Origin: Methylomagnum ishizawai
GTDB taxonomy: Bacteria > Pseudomonadota > Gammaproteobacteria > Methylococcales > Methylococcaceae
Assembly (NCBI RefSeq): GCF_019670005.1
Contig: NZ_AP019783.1
Location: 3,622,150 to 3,686,149 of the forward strand
DNA: 64,000 nt
Reading direction: 5' to 3'
Positions 49,038 through 57,302 of the stretch are shown piece after piece. The translations under genes were made by a program, and so were the position numbers. Below the pieces are notes generated by a model, which was not told where the DNA came from, ran no database searches, and saw nothing but the letters and a program-made list of their open reading frames with translations. Numbering within the stretch: the stretch's first letter is position 1; each line of letters opens with the position of its first letter.

Positions 49038-49117
49038 CGGCCCCGGTCGGCCCGCCGGTCGTAGGCATCCGCTACACGCTTTCGTTTACAATGTCCCACC
49101 GAACCCGAGGAGCCCCC

Positions 49118-49423
49118 ATGTTGGACTACGAAGAAAAGCGCGATTTCATCCGGATGCAGGCCGAATGCAAAATGCGGTACCGGCTGGCCGGGGAGGAAAC
49201 TTATACCGACGGCCAATGCCTTAACCTCAGCGGCTCCGGCATCCTGTTCCAAGGCCCGCGGCCGTTGGAACCGGGCAAGGCCGCCGAGGTCCACCTCGTC
49301 CCCGACCACAAGATCACCCCGCCCCTGACCGCCTATCTCGAAGTGGTGCGTTGCGAAGCGGTCGGGGACGCCGATGGGCCCTACCGCATCGCCGGGGCGA
49401 TCAAGGGCATCAAGGACGAATAA
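49118..49423 (+). CDS. PilZ-domain protein (c-di-GMP receptor candidate)
   Basis: A 101-residue single-domain protein. The c-di-GMP motifs are present: R8xxxR12 (KRDFIRMQ) and NLSGSG (N-x-S-x-x-G) about 30 residues later. A single PilZ domain spans the whole length. The start at 49118 follows GAGGAG by a good distance; another in-frame ATG lies 27 bases upstream. It is 80 bp downstream of the FAD oxidase. It probably senses c-di-GMP and binds a partner protein. Confidence 0.9.
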   Translation: MLDYEEKRDFIRMQAECKMRYRLAGEETYTDGQCLNLSGSGILFQGPRPLEPGKAAEVHLVPDHKITPPLTAYLEVVRCEAVGDADGPYRIAGAIKGIKDE

Positions 49424-49513
49424 AGCATCCCCTGTCCGCCCAACCCGGCAGGATACCGCCATCACCGGCCCGAACCCACCCGCCCGGCCCCGTCCGGGCG
49501 GTTCCAGACGAAG

Positions 49514-49918
49514 ATGTTCACGATCACCAAAGAAGTCTATTTCTGCTACGGCCACCGCCTGATGCGGCATCCGGGCAAATGCCGCCATTTGCACGGCCAT
49601 AGCGTCAAGGCCGCCATCACGGTCCAAGCCGCCGGATTGAACGAACAGGGCATGGTCTGCGATTTCGCCGATATCGCCCGCATCGCCTCCGACTATATCG
49701 ACCGCGAACTCGACCACAACCTCCTCTTGCACCGCGACGACCCGCTGGTCCCGCTACTGACCGCGGCCGGCGAGCGCTACTCGCTGCTGGACGAGCATCC
49801 CACGGCGGAATACCTCGCCCAACTCATCTACCGCCACGCCCAAAGCCAGGGACTCGCGGTCGCCAGCGTGACCCTGTGGGAAACCGCCAGCGCCTGCGCC
49901 ACCTACTCCGAACCCTGA
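49514..49918 (+). CDS. queD: 6-carboxytetrahydropterin synthase / PTPS family protein
   Basis: A 134-residue member of the PTPS/QueD family. Zinc ligands are H14, H27 and H29 in YGHRLM and CRHLHGHS; C23 is the catalytic cysteine of the CxxxHGH pattern typical of QueD. The later Asp-His pair is DRELDHNLLL and the substrate Glu is in LWETAS. It would make 6-carboxy-tetrahydropterin, a queuosine precursor, but PTPS-III or PTPS-I activity cannot be excluded. It overlaps the DUF1249 gene by one base. No queC, queE or folE is seen. Confidence 0.87.
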   Translation: MFTITKEVYFCYGHRLMRHPGKCRHLHGHSVKAAITVQAAGLNEQGMVCDFADIARIASDYIDRELDHNLLLHRDDPLVPLLTAAGERYSLLDEHPTAEYLAQLIYRHAQSQGLAVASVTLWETASACATYSEP

Positions 49919-50382
49919 TGAGCGCCTTCCACCCCCTGGACAAGGCTTTCTGGCTGCACCGGGTGTGCGAGTCCAATTACCAAAAGCTCTCCGACCTCAT
50001 CCCCGGCCTCGCCGGGATCGAGGCGTCCGCCACCGCCCTGGCCGGCGGCAAGCCCGCCCTGCACCTGCATGTGCTGGAACGCTCCCGCTATACCCTGCTG
50101 CTGGAACTGACCCACGCCTTCGCCCCCGGCCAGGGCATGGCGCTGGAACCCAAGGTCAGGATCAGGGTCTGCCTGGACGCCAAGACCGCCGAGGCGCTGT
50201 GCGACACCCACCACCCATCGGTCTGGGAGGCGCTGGAGGCCGCGCCCAGCCCGCGCCGGGTGCTGGATTACAAATGGGGGCTGAATTATTTCCTGGCCCG
50301 CTGGCTGGACCATTGCCTGTCCAGCGATTACCGCTTCGGCGAAACGCGGGCCGGGCAGGAAACTTGCTTGGCGGTATCCTAG
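49918..50382 (+). CDS. DUF1249 family protein
   Basis: A 154-residue cytosolic protein of the DUF1249 (YqiB-like) family. The pattern is CESNYQKLSDLIPGL, then LELTHAFAPGQ, then VRIRVCLDAKTAEALCD and LNYFLARWLDHCLSSDYRF. Its function is unknown. In many gammaproteobacteria a homologue lies between nudF and cpdA; here it follows the QueD-like gene through a TGATG overlap, so translation is coupled. A methyltransferase gene starts 5 bp after. Confidence 0.88.
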   Translation: MSAFHPLDKAFWLHRVCESNYQKLSDLIPGLAGIEASATALAGGKPALHLHVLERSRYTLLLELTHAFAPGQGMALEPKVRIRVCLDAKTAEALCDTHHPSVWEALEAAPSPRRVLDYKWGLNYFLARWLDHCLSSDYRFGETRAGQETCLAVS

Positions 50383-50387
50383 ACGCA

Positions 50388-51083
50388 ATGGCGTTCAGCT
50401 TGGATCAAGCGGTGCCCTGGGGCCGGTCGTTCGAGGAATACCGGGCGATGTTCGCGTTATCGGAGGCAGATTTGCAGCGCCGGATACTCGGCTGCGGCGA
50501 CGGCCCGGCCGGCTTCAACCGCGAATGGACCCGGCGCGGCGGCGCGGTGCTGTCGATCGATCCGCTATACGCTTGCTCCGCCGGGGCCATCGCGGACCGC
50601 ATCGCCGCCACCTATCCCGAAGTCATGGCCCAAACCCGCGCCAACGCCCATGAATTCGTGTGGGACCACATCGCCTCGGTGGAAGCGCTGGGCCGGGTCC
50701 GCATGGCGGCGATGCGGGAATTCCTGGCCGACTATCCACGGGGACGGGCCGAAGGCCGCTATGTCGAGGGTGGCCTGCCCCAGTTGCCCTATGCGGACGG
50801 CAGCTTCGATTTGGCGCTCTGTTCCCATTTCCTATTCCTCTATAGCGCCCATTTCCCGGCGGAATTCCACTGGGCCTCGGTGCGGGAATTGTGCCGGGTC
50901 GCGGCGGAAGTACGCATCTTCCCGCTGCTCGAACTGGGTTCGGCGCGGTCCCGCCATCTGGATGGCGTGCTGGAACGGCTGGCCGGGGCCGGTTTCGCGG
51001 CGGAGGAAATCCGGGTGGATTACGAGTTCCAGCGTGGCGGCAACCGCATGTTGCGGATCGCGCCCCGAATTCACCAGCGGTAG
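50388..51083 (+). CDS. SAM-dependent methyltransferase-like protein
   Basis: A 231-residue cytosolic protein with a Rossmann pattern: ILGCGDGPAGFNREWTRRGG (motif I), VLSIDPLYACS (end of strand 2) and the post-motif LPYADGSFDLALCSHFLFLY. The last strand region reads EIRVDYEFQRGGNRML. Its closest likeness is to the uncharacterised methyltransferases annotated as class I SAM-dependent, often beside DUF1249 genes. Substrate unknown. Its 3' end overlaps the convergent REC-PP2C gene by 13 bp. Confidence 0.82.
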   Translation: MAFSLDQAVPWGRSFEEYRAMFALSEADLQRRILGCGDGPAGFNREWTRRGGAVLSIDPLYACSAGAIADRIAATYPEVMAQTRANAHEFVWDHIASVEALGRVRMAAMREFLADYPRGRAEGRYVEGGLPQLPYADGSFDLALCSHFLFLYSAHFPAEFHWASVRELCRVAAEVRIFPLLELGSARSRHLDGVLERLAGAGFAAEEIRVDYEFQRGGNRMLRIAPRIHQR

Positions 51084-52804
51084 ACCGCCCGCACCCGGTT
51101 CCCCGCCCCCAGGAACTCCACCGACTCGCACAAATCCTCGACCAAGCCGATACCCCGCCCGCCGTGGCGCGGGGATTGGCGGAAACCGCGCCGCCAGCGC
51201 TCGTAATCGAAGCCCGGCCCGTCGTCCTCGATCCCGATTTCGAGCCGCCCGCCATCGCCGTCCGGCCAGGCCGCGAGGCTGATATGGATGCGGCCCCGTT
51301 CCAATCCGGCCAGGCGCTCGCGCCGCTCGCGGAAATAGCGGGCGAAGCCTTCCGGGTCCGCCTTGACGCGCGATTCCAGCCGCAGCACCCCGTGGTCCAG
51401 GGCGTTGTTGAACAACTCCGACAGGATGGTGAACAAGGGCTGGCGGCACCCCCTCAAGCCTTGCAGGTCGACCAGGGTATCCACCAGCAAGGGCACCACG
51501 TCCAGGCGCTTGAGGGCGGCGGCGCCCAGTTCCAACTCCCAATGCCAATCGACCACCGGGACCGCCACCGGGCCGGGCGCGGGCGGGAGGGCTTCCCCAC
51601 AGGCCGTCCCGGCGACGGGCGGGTCGAGCGCGGACCCGCCGCAAGGAATCACCGCCAAGGTGAGGTCGTCCTCCTGGGGCGCGGCGGCGGTGAAACGGTC
51701 CAGCCCGTCCACCAAACGCCCGAACGCGCCCGCGCCCCCCGCCAAGCAGGACCAGACCCGCTGTTCGCCGAAGCATTCCCCCTGGGCATCGCGGGCCTCG
51801 ACGATACCATCGGTCATGACCACGATCTGGTCGTCCGCATCGACCGCGATCCAGCGCAATTCGCACGGCCCGATTTCGTCCAATATCCCCAGGGGGATCG
51901 AGGACGAAGGCACGCGCTCCTTGAGGCTCCCCGCCGCCCCGCCCAGCACCAGCACATCGGGCAGACCGCTGTTGCGGATGCCGGCCCAGCACCCCTCCCC
52001 GTCCAGGCACACCAGCGCCGCCGCCAGGAACATGCCGGTGGGCAGGGTACGCCTCAGCTTGCGGTTGATCTCGACCAGGATTTCGGCGGGCGCGAAGCCC
52101 TTGGCGGTCATGCCGCGGAACACATCCGCCGCCGGCAACGCCCCGATGGCGGCCGCCAGCCCATGCCCGGTGAAATCCCCCACCAACACATGCAAGGCGC
52201 CGGAAGGGCTGCGCTCGACCAAGAGGATGTCGCCGCTGAAAACCGAGGCCGGGCGCTGTAGGCCATGGATCGCGGCGAGTTGGGCGGGATCGGCCATGGC
52301 GGTCTTGGCATAGACCTGCCGGGCCAGTTCCTGCTCGAAGACCAACTCTTCCTGCTGGGCGCGGGCGGTGCGGCACAGTTGCGCCACCCGCCCGAATACG
52401 GCGAGCTTGGCCCGGAGTTGCACCGGATCGACCGGCTTGGCGAGGAAATCGTCCACGTCCGCGTCTTCGTCCCGGTCCGCCTCCATCCGCCCAACCAGTT
52501 CGTGCGCCTCGGCCGGGGTGGCGAGGACGATCACCGGCACGAAGCACCCGCCCGCCGCCGCCTTGATGCGCCGGGCCACCGCATGGCACCCCTGGCCGAT
52601 AGCGGCGGCGTCCATGAAGACGATACCGGGGGCAAACCGCCGCAACCCTTCGAGGGCGGCTTCGCCGGAACGCGCCTCGACCACCACGAAACCCCGCGCC
52701 TCCAAGCCGGCCACCAGCGGACGGACACCGGACGGGTCGTCATGCAACACCAGCGCCTTGCCACCGTCTTCCATCCGGGGGCGCATCGGAACGGATCGTG
52801 TCAT
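51071..52804 (-). CDS. REC-PP2C phosphatase with C-terminal HATPase domain
   Basis: A 577-residue signalling protein. A degenerate receiver covers residues 15-140 with D65 (IVFMDAAAIGQG) and DDFLAKPVD. A helical linker leads to a SpoIIE-like PP2C phosphatase at 190-395 (LVGDFTGHGLAAAIG, IVVMTDGIVEARDAQ and PQEDDLTLAVI). The C-terminal RsbW/SpoIIAB-type ATPase has FTILSELFNNALDHGVL and IEDDGPGFDYERW (about 460-577). It thus joins the phosphatase and the serine kinase of a partner-switching circuit in one chain. The start at 52804 has GAGGCG in front. No STAS antagonist gene is near. The divergent DUF423 gene lies 112 bp away. Confidence 0.93.
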   Translation of the reverse strand: MTRSVPMRPRMEDGGKALVLHDDPSGVRPLVAGLEARGFVVVEARSGEAALEGLRRFAPGIVFMDAAAIGQGCHAVARRIKAAAGGCFVPVIVLATPAEAHELVGRMEADRDEDADVDDFLAKPVDPVQLRAKLAVFGRVAQLCRTARAQQEELVFEQELARQVYAKTAMADPAQLAAIHGLQRPASVFSGDILLVERSPSGALHVLVGDFTGHGLAAAIGALPAADVFRGMTAKGFAPAEILVEINRKLRRTLPTGMFLAAALVCLDGEGCWAGIRNSGLPDVLVLGGAAGSLKERVPSSSIPLGILDEIGPCELRWIAVDADDQIVVMTDGIVEARDAQGECFGEQRVWSCLAGGAGAFGRLVDGLDRFTAAAPQEDDLTLAVIPCGGSALDPPVAGTACGEALPPAPGPVAVPVVDWHWELELGAAALKRLDVVPLLVDTLVDLQGLRGCRQPLFTILSELFNNALDHGVLRLESRVKADPEGFARYFRERRERLAGLERGRIHISLAAWPDGDGGRLEIGIEDDGPGFDYERWRRGFRQSPRHGGRGIGLVEDLCESVEFLGAGNRVRAVYRW

Positions 52805-52916
52805 GGATCGCCTCGCATTTTCTTGTTCATCCCGGCCCGGCCCCCGGGACCGACCCAACCCAGCCCCGCCGTCAACGGTTACAATCCCCAGGACTTCGCT
52901 TCCGGATTCCCACATC

Positions 52917-53300
52917 ATGCATCGATCCTTCCTATTCTACGCGGCGGCGGCGGCCGGGCTGGGCGTGGCCCTGGGCGCGTTCGGGGCGCACGGACTCAAA
53001 TCCACGCTGACCGAGGCCCAGATGGCCACCTACCGCACCGCCGTGGATTACCAAATGTGGCACGCCCTGGGGTTGGGCCTCGTCGGCCTATGGGCGGAGC
53101 GCCACCCCGGACTCAAATTATTGCGCTGGGCCGGCGGCCTGATGCTGGCCGGGATACTGTTGTTCTCGGGCAGCCTATACCTGCTCAGCCTGGGCGGAGG
53201 GCGCTGGCTGGGCCTGATCACGCCCTTCGGCGGCACGGCCTTCCTCGCGGCCTGGCTGGCGCTGGCTATCGCCGCCCTGCGCCGGTCCGGTGACACTTGA
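52917..53300 (+). CDS. DUF423 small membrane protein
   Basis: A 127-residue inner-membrane protein with about four helices and the DUF423 pattern FYAAAAAGLGVALGAFGAHG, TYRTAVDYQMWHALGLGL and LGLITPFGGTAFLAAW. The role of the family is unknown. The start at 52917 gives the typical N-terminus. It is the last gene before the cas region, 789 bp upstream of cse1, and no cas3 lies between. Confidence 0.93.
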   Translation: MHRSFLFYAAAAAGLGVALGAFGAHGLKSTLTEAQMATYRTAVDYQMWHALGLGLVGLWAERHPGLKLLRWAGGLMLAGILLFSGSLYLLSLGGGRWLGLITPFGGTAFLAAWLALAIAALRRSGDT

Positions 53301-54089
53301 AACGCAGGCCCGGCCCGTTTCCCGGAACCCATGGCTGTCGATGTCTGGCGATTTTTACGCCCATAGCCCGCCATCCCGGAAATTCGGGCCGGAAATCAAT
53401 GCAATAGCCCTCAGGACCATGTCTCAAGCCGGAAAAGCGCTCCAAGATGAACCACGCTTACGGGCGCGGACGCCCAAAGCGTCGATAAATCTTACAAACC
53501 CAGCCCATCGGCCAATGCCGACGGCGGCGTCCCCATCCGGCGGCCCATCGGCGAACACCCGCGCTGCCAAAAACAATAGCTTGGTTTTCAGCCACTTGCT
53601 GGAATGCCCGGCTATCATGCCCGCCCCGGCACCATTCCATGGTACGGAGGCGCACACCCTTGGTTCCATACGGCACGGAACCTGCTTAAAATAGCCCGGC
53701 AAAACCGCTCAAATCGTTATAAGCCTTTGAGTAGCTTATAAAAAAAGTTATTATTGGCTTTACAGGGCGGCATAGCCGCTGGGAATGCACACGAAAAAAA
53801 ACAAGAAAAGCAGCCTCCCCCAGCGGCAGTCTTTGCCAGGAAAAACCCGGCGTAAAGCGAGCCTGGGGAAACCCGCCCGTCGCCGACATCCGTCCGGCCA
53901 CAACGTCCCGCCTTCCCCGCCATGGAAGACACCTTGCCATACCGGGAAGTGGACTGGTCGTGCCGAAAACCGATGCGGATTGCGCGGCGGCCCGTTCCTC
54001 CCCCGCACGGCCCCATACCGTACCCGTCCCCATACGGTGGCGGGACACCGATCCGCCCATGCCCGTCCGAATTTTGGAGAGAACCCAGC
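53301..54089. promoter_or_regulatory. Long intergenic region upstream of the cas operon
   Basis: These 789 bp hold no convincing gene, and in particular no cas3 or transposase. The central part, about 53690-53830, is markedly AT-rich for this genome (runs of A and T, GTTATTATTGGC) and contains the perfect inverted repeat described separately. A small minus-strand frame (53424-53702) shows no signal, ribosome binding site or recognisable domain. The region most likely contains the cas promoter. No CRISPR repeat was found in it. Confidence 0.6.
53717..53741. repeat. Perfect 8-bp inverted repeat in AT-rich cas upstream region
   Basis: Arms TTATAAGC (53717-53724) and GCTTATAA (53734-53741) are perfect complements around the 9-base spacer CTTTGAGTA. 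A run of A follows on the plus strand. Position 350 bp before cse1 and AT-richness suggest an operator or a promoter-linked hairpin rather than a terminator of the plus strand. Confidence 0.7.
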
Positions 54090-55709
54090 ATGAACCTTCT
54101 AACCGACCCCGTATTCAGGGTCCAGGCCGCGGGTGGCAACGACGCCACGACCCTGCCCGGCCTGCTGGCGCTGCTCGGGCAGGACCGGGTGGAATCCCTG
54201 CCCGGCCTACAGCGGCATCAGGAAGACGCTTTCCACATGTTCCTGTGCTATCTGGCCGGGGCGGCGCTGGTGGGTGCCGGGGCGGACGACCCACGGCAAA
54301 CGGCGGATTTCTGGCGGGCAGCGCTCAGGACCATGGCCGGGCGCGGCAACGATAGCGCCTGGTCGCTGCTGGTGGCCGACCCCACCCAGCCGGGTTTCAT
54401 GCAGCCCCCGCTGGCTTCCCCGGAGGAGTTCGAGCGCGAATTCAAGACCGAGCGCCAGACCCCGGACGCCATCGACGTGCTGCTCACCGCCAAGAACCAC
54501 GATATCAAAGCCACCAAATCGCTCTCGCCCAGCCCGGACGAATGGGCCTACGCCTTGGTCAGCCTGCAAACCATGTCCGGCTACATCCTCAAGCACCAAG
54601 GCATCGCCCGCATGAACAGCGGCCTCGGCAGCCGGGCCTGCGTCTCGGTGGTCTACGGCGAAACCCTGGGCCACCGCTGGGAACGCGATACCCGCAAGCT
54701 ATTGGCCCTGCGCCCCGATTTGCTCCGCGCCCCCTGGCCCTACCGCGCCGACGGCCTGGTGCTGACCTGGCTGCACGCCTGGAACCGCAAGACCAGCCTC
54801 GACCTCGACCAGCTCGACCCCTTCTTCATCGAAGTCTCGCGCGGGGTGCGGCTGGTGTGGCAGGAAGGCCGCATCGTCGCCCGCACCGCCACCGAGCAAG
54901 CCCCGCGCATCAACGCCAAGGCCCATAACGGCGTGCTGGGCGACCCCTGGATTCCCATCAACCGCAACGACCCCAAGAAGGGCGAATCGGCCCTGACCGT
55001 GGGCGCGTCCGGTTTCACGCCGGAACTGCTGCGCAACCTCTTGTTCGAGGACGGCTTCGAACTCGCCCCCATGCAGCGCCCCGACCAGGGCCGCGACCAC
55101 CAGCCGGTGCAATTCACCGCCTCGGTCCTGGTCCGGGGCCAGGGTACCACCGATGGCTTCCGCACCGCCCAAATCCCCATCCCCGCCCCCGCCGCCCGGC
55201 GGGTGTTCCAGCAAGGCCCGGAGCGCGAGCGGCTGGCCCGCCTCAGCAAGACCGCCCTGACCGACGCCGCCGAACTCCAGAACCGCGCCCTGAAACCGGC
55301 GGTGTTGTCCCTCTTGCAGGCGGGTTCGGACCGCATCGATTTCGAGAAGCGCGAAATCACCGCCTGGTGGCAGCAAAGCGCCCGCCGCTACGCCAACGCC
55401 TGGGGCGCGGTGTTCTTTGTCTGGCTATGGGAAGCGGGCGAATCGGACTCCGACGCCGAGGCCCTGCGCAACTGGCATCTCAGGCTCAAGGACTGCGCTT
55501 GGAACGCGCTGCTCGAAGGCATCACCAGCTATCCCGGTCGCGAAGGCCGCCGCTACCGGGCGCGGATCCGCTCGGAAAACATCTTCCAGCGCAACCTGCT
55601 CAAACTATTCCCCGAATTGAAGGAGCTTCCGCATGACCCCGACCCCGCCGCAGCCGTTTCCACCCGCCACCACGGTGGATGCGCTGGGCCGAATCTTAGC
55701 CTCCCATGA
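54090..55709 (+). CDS. cse1: Type I-E Cascade large subunit Cse1 (CasA, Cas8e)
   Basis: A 539-residue Cascade large subunit, which recognises the PAM and recruits Cas3. It opens NLLTDPVFRVQAAGGN, as in the Cse1 family, and continues PGLLALLGQDRVESLPGLQRHQ and WQQSARRYANAWGAVFFVW. The C-terminal helical bundle ends with ENIFQRNLLKLFPELKEL. The start at 54090 has GGAGAG at -11. Length is slightly above E. coli CasA (502). Its last 25 codons overlap cse2 by 77 bp, which is unusual. No zinc or nuclease motif (such as HNH) was seen. First gene of the operon; cas3 is missing upstream. Confidence 0.93.
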   Translation: MNLLTDPVFRVQAAGGNDATTLPGLLALLGQDRVESLPGLQRHQEDAFHMFLCYLAGAALVGAGADDPRQTADFWRAALRTMAGRGNDSAWSLLVADPTQPGFMQPPLASPEEFEREFKTERQTPDAIDVLLTAKNHDIKATKSLSPSPDEWAYALVSLQTMSGYILKHQGIARMNSGLGSRACVSVVYGETLGHRWERDTRKLLALRPDLLRAPWPYRADGLVLTWLHAWNRKTSLDLDQLDPFFIEVSRGVRLVWQEGRIVARTATEQAPRINAKAHNGVLGDPWIPINRNDPKKGESALTVGASGFTPELLRNLLFEDGFELAPMQRPDQGRDHQPVQFTASVLVRGQGTTDGFRTAQIPIPAPAARRVFQQGPERERLARLSKTALTDAAELQNRALKPAVLSLLQAGSDRIDFEKREITAWWQQSARRYANAWGAVFFVWLWEAGESDSDAEALRNWHLRLKDCAWNALLEGITSYPGREGRRYRARIRSENIFQRNLLKLFPELKELPHDPDPAAAVSTRHHGGCAGPNLSLP

Positions 55710-56145
55710 ACTGCCGCCGGGCGACCGGGCCGCGCTCCGGCGCATGATCCCGGCCCAGCGCCCGCCCCTGGCCTTCTTCCGGCTGGCCTGCCGCGCCCTG
55801 CCCCCCGACTGGGAAACCCACCACCGCGAATGGACCACCGTGGTGGCGGGTATGGCCCTGATGTGCCCGGACCCCCACCGTCCGGGCCGCGCCGTGGGCG
55901 TGGCGCTGGCCGAGGCCGGGCTGTCCGAATCGCGGCTGGAACGCCTCCTGGTCGCCGAGGGCGAATTCCTCGGCACCACCCTGCTCCGCACCGCCTATTT
56001 CCTGGGTGCCAAACAACTGCCGCTCGACTGGACCGAATTCGCCCGCCTGCTATTCGTCACCGACCGGGACGAGCGGGAAACGGTCCGCCTCGCCATCGCC
56101 CGGGATTTCTACCGCCCGCCGGAAGCCCGGCCCAGAAGGAATTGA
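55633..56145 (+). CDS. cse2: Type I-E Cascade small subunit Cse2 (CasB)
   Basis: A 170-residue helical protein forming the Cascade belly dimer that stabilises the R-loop. It shows the Cse2 pattern LPPGDRAALRRMIPAQRPPLAFFRL, then HREWTTVVAGMALM and ESRLERLLVAEGEFL. An AAGGAG site seven bases before the ATG at 55633 strongly supports this start, even though it lies 77 bp inside cse1. It ends five bases before cas7. Confidence 0.92.
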   Translation: MTPTPPQPFPPATTVDALGRILASHELPPGDRAALRRMIPAQRPPLAFFRLACRALPPDWETHHREWTTVVAGMALMCPDPHRPGRAVGVALAEAGLSESRLERLLVAEGEFLGTTLLRTAYFLGAKQLPLDWTEFARLLFVTDRDERETVRLAIARDFYRPPEARPRRN

Positions 56146-56150
56146 CACGC

Positions 56151-57299
56151 ATGTTCGTACAGATCCATACCCTGACCTCCTATCACGCGGCCCTGTTGAA
56201 CCGCGACGATGTCGGCCTCGCCAAGCGGATTCCGTTCGGGGACGCGCCGAGGCTCCGGGTTTCCTCCCAATGCCTCAAGCGCCATTGGCGGGCCGCGCTG
56301 GCCCAGGACACCGGGCTGCCCGGCGCGATCCGCTCGCGGCAGTTCTTCGCCCGCGAAATCCTGCCCCGGCTGGTCGCCGCCGACCTGCCCGAGGATTTGG
56401 CCCGGCGCTTGACCCGGCGGCTGATGGAGAAGCTGATCGACGGCGGCACCGAGGACGGCGAATCCCTGGCGCTGAAACAAGCGGTGCTGTTCGGCAAGCC
56501 GGAGGCGGATTATCTGGTGGCGCTGCTGGAGAAATGCGCGGCGGCGGGGGACGGGGACGCGGCCATCGGCGCTTTGGACGCCCATTTCAAGGCCGAGAAA
56601 AAGAACCTCAAGGCCATGCTGCGCCAGGCCGGTTACGGCAATCTGTTCGCGGGGATCGAGGGGGCCCTGTTCGGCCGTTTCGTGACTTCCGATGTGCTGG
56701 CCCGTTCCGACGCCCCGGTGCATGTGGCCCACGCCTTCACCGTCCATCCCCTGGATACCGAAGTGGATTATTTCACCGCCGTGGACGAACTCAACCGCAT
56801 CAACGAGCCGGGCGCGGCCCACGCCGGGGATATGGAGCTCGGCAGCGGCCTGTTCTACGGCTATGTCGCGGTGGATATCCCGCTGCTGGTTTCCAATTTC
56901 TGCGGCTGCGATATCCGCGATTGGCGCAACCAGGACGCGGCCACACCCCGCGCCGTGCTGCGGCACTTGATCCGGGCCATCGCCACGGTGTCGCCGGGGG
57001 CCAAGCTCGGGGCCACCGCGCCCTATGCCTACAGCGAATTCGTGCTGCTGGAAGCCGGGCATCAGCAACCCCGCAGCCTCGCCAACGCCTATCTGCAAGC
57101 CCTCGACCACCGGGGCGACCTGATGCAGAACGCCATCGACCGCCTCGACGGCCACCTCGACAGCCTGGAGGCGATGTACGGCCCCACCAGCGAAGCCCGC
57201 GCCCTCAGCACCAACCGCGACTGGCCCGGAACCGGCCCGGCCCGGCAGCCTTTGGACGCCGCCATCGCGCACATCCTGGACGCCGCCCTCGGAGCCTAG
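56151..57299 (+). CDS. cas7: Type I-E Cascade backbone Cas7 (Cse4, CasC)
   Basis: A 382-residue RAMP protein that polymerises along the crRNA. Typical stretches: MFVQIHTLTSYHAALLNRDD at the start, RLRVSSQCLKRHWR, DVLARSDAPVHVAHAFTVHP, DVELNR-like YFTAVDELNRI, and AATVSPGAK-like AIATVSPGAKLGATAPYAYSE. The pattern SSQCLKRHWR is shared by nearly all Cas7e proteins. Start ATG at 56151 has AAGGA in front. Six Cas7 copies would span the crRNA. Confidence 0.96.
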   Translation: MFVQIHTLTSYHAALLNRDDVGLAKRIPFGDAPRLRVSSQCLKRHWRAALAQDTGLPGAIRSRQFFAREILPRLVAADLPEDLARRLTRRLMEKLIDGGTEDGESLALKQAVLFGKPEADYLVALLEKCAAAGDGDAAIGALDAHFKAEKKNLKAMLRQAGYGNLFAGIEGALFGRFVTSDVLARSDAPVHVAHAFTVHPLDTEVDYFTAVDELNRINEPGAAHAGDMELGSGLFYGYVAVDIPLLVSNFCGCDIRDWRNQDAATPRAVLRHLIRAIATVSPGAKLGATAPYAYSEFVLLEAGHQQPRSLANAYLQALDHRGDLMQNAIDRLDGHLDSLEAMYGPTSEARALSTNRDWPGTGPARQPLDAAIAHILDAALGA

Positions 57300-57302
57300 C
57301 CC

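Noticed and set aside
53424-53702. Small minus-strand frame in the cas upstream region
   Set aside because: No ribosome binding site, family or domain pattern; codon use is atypical.
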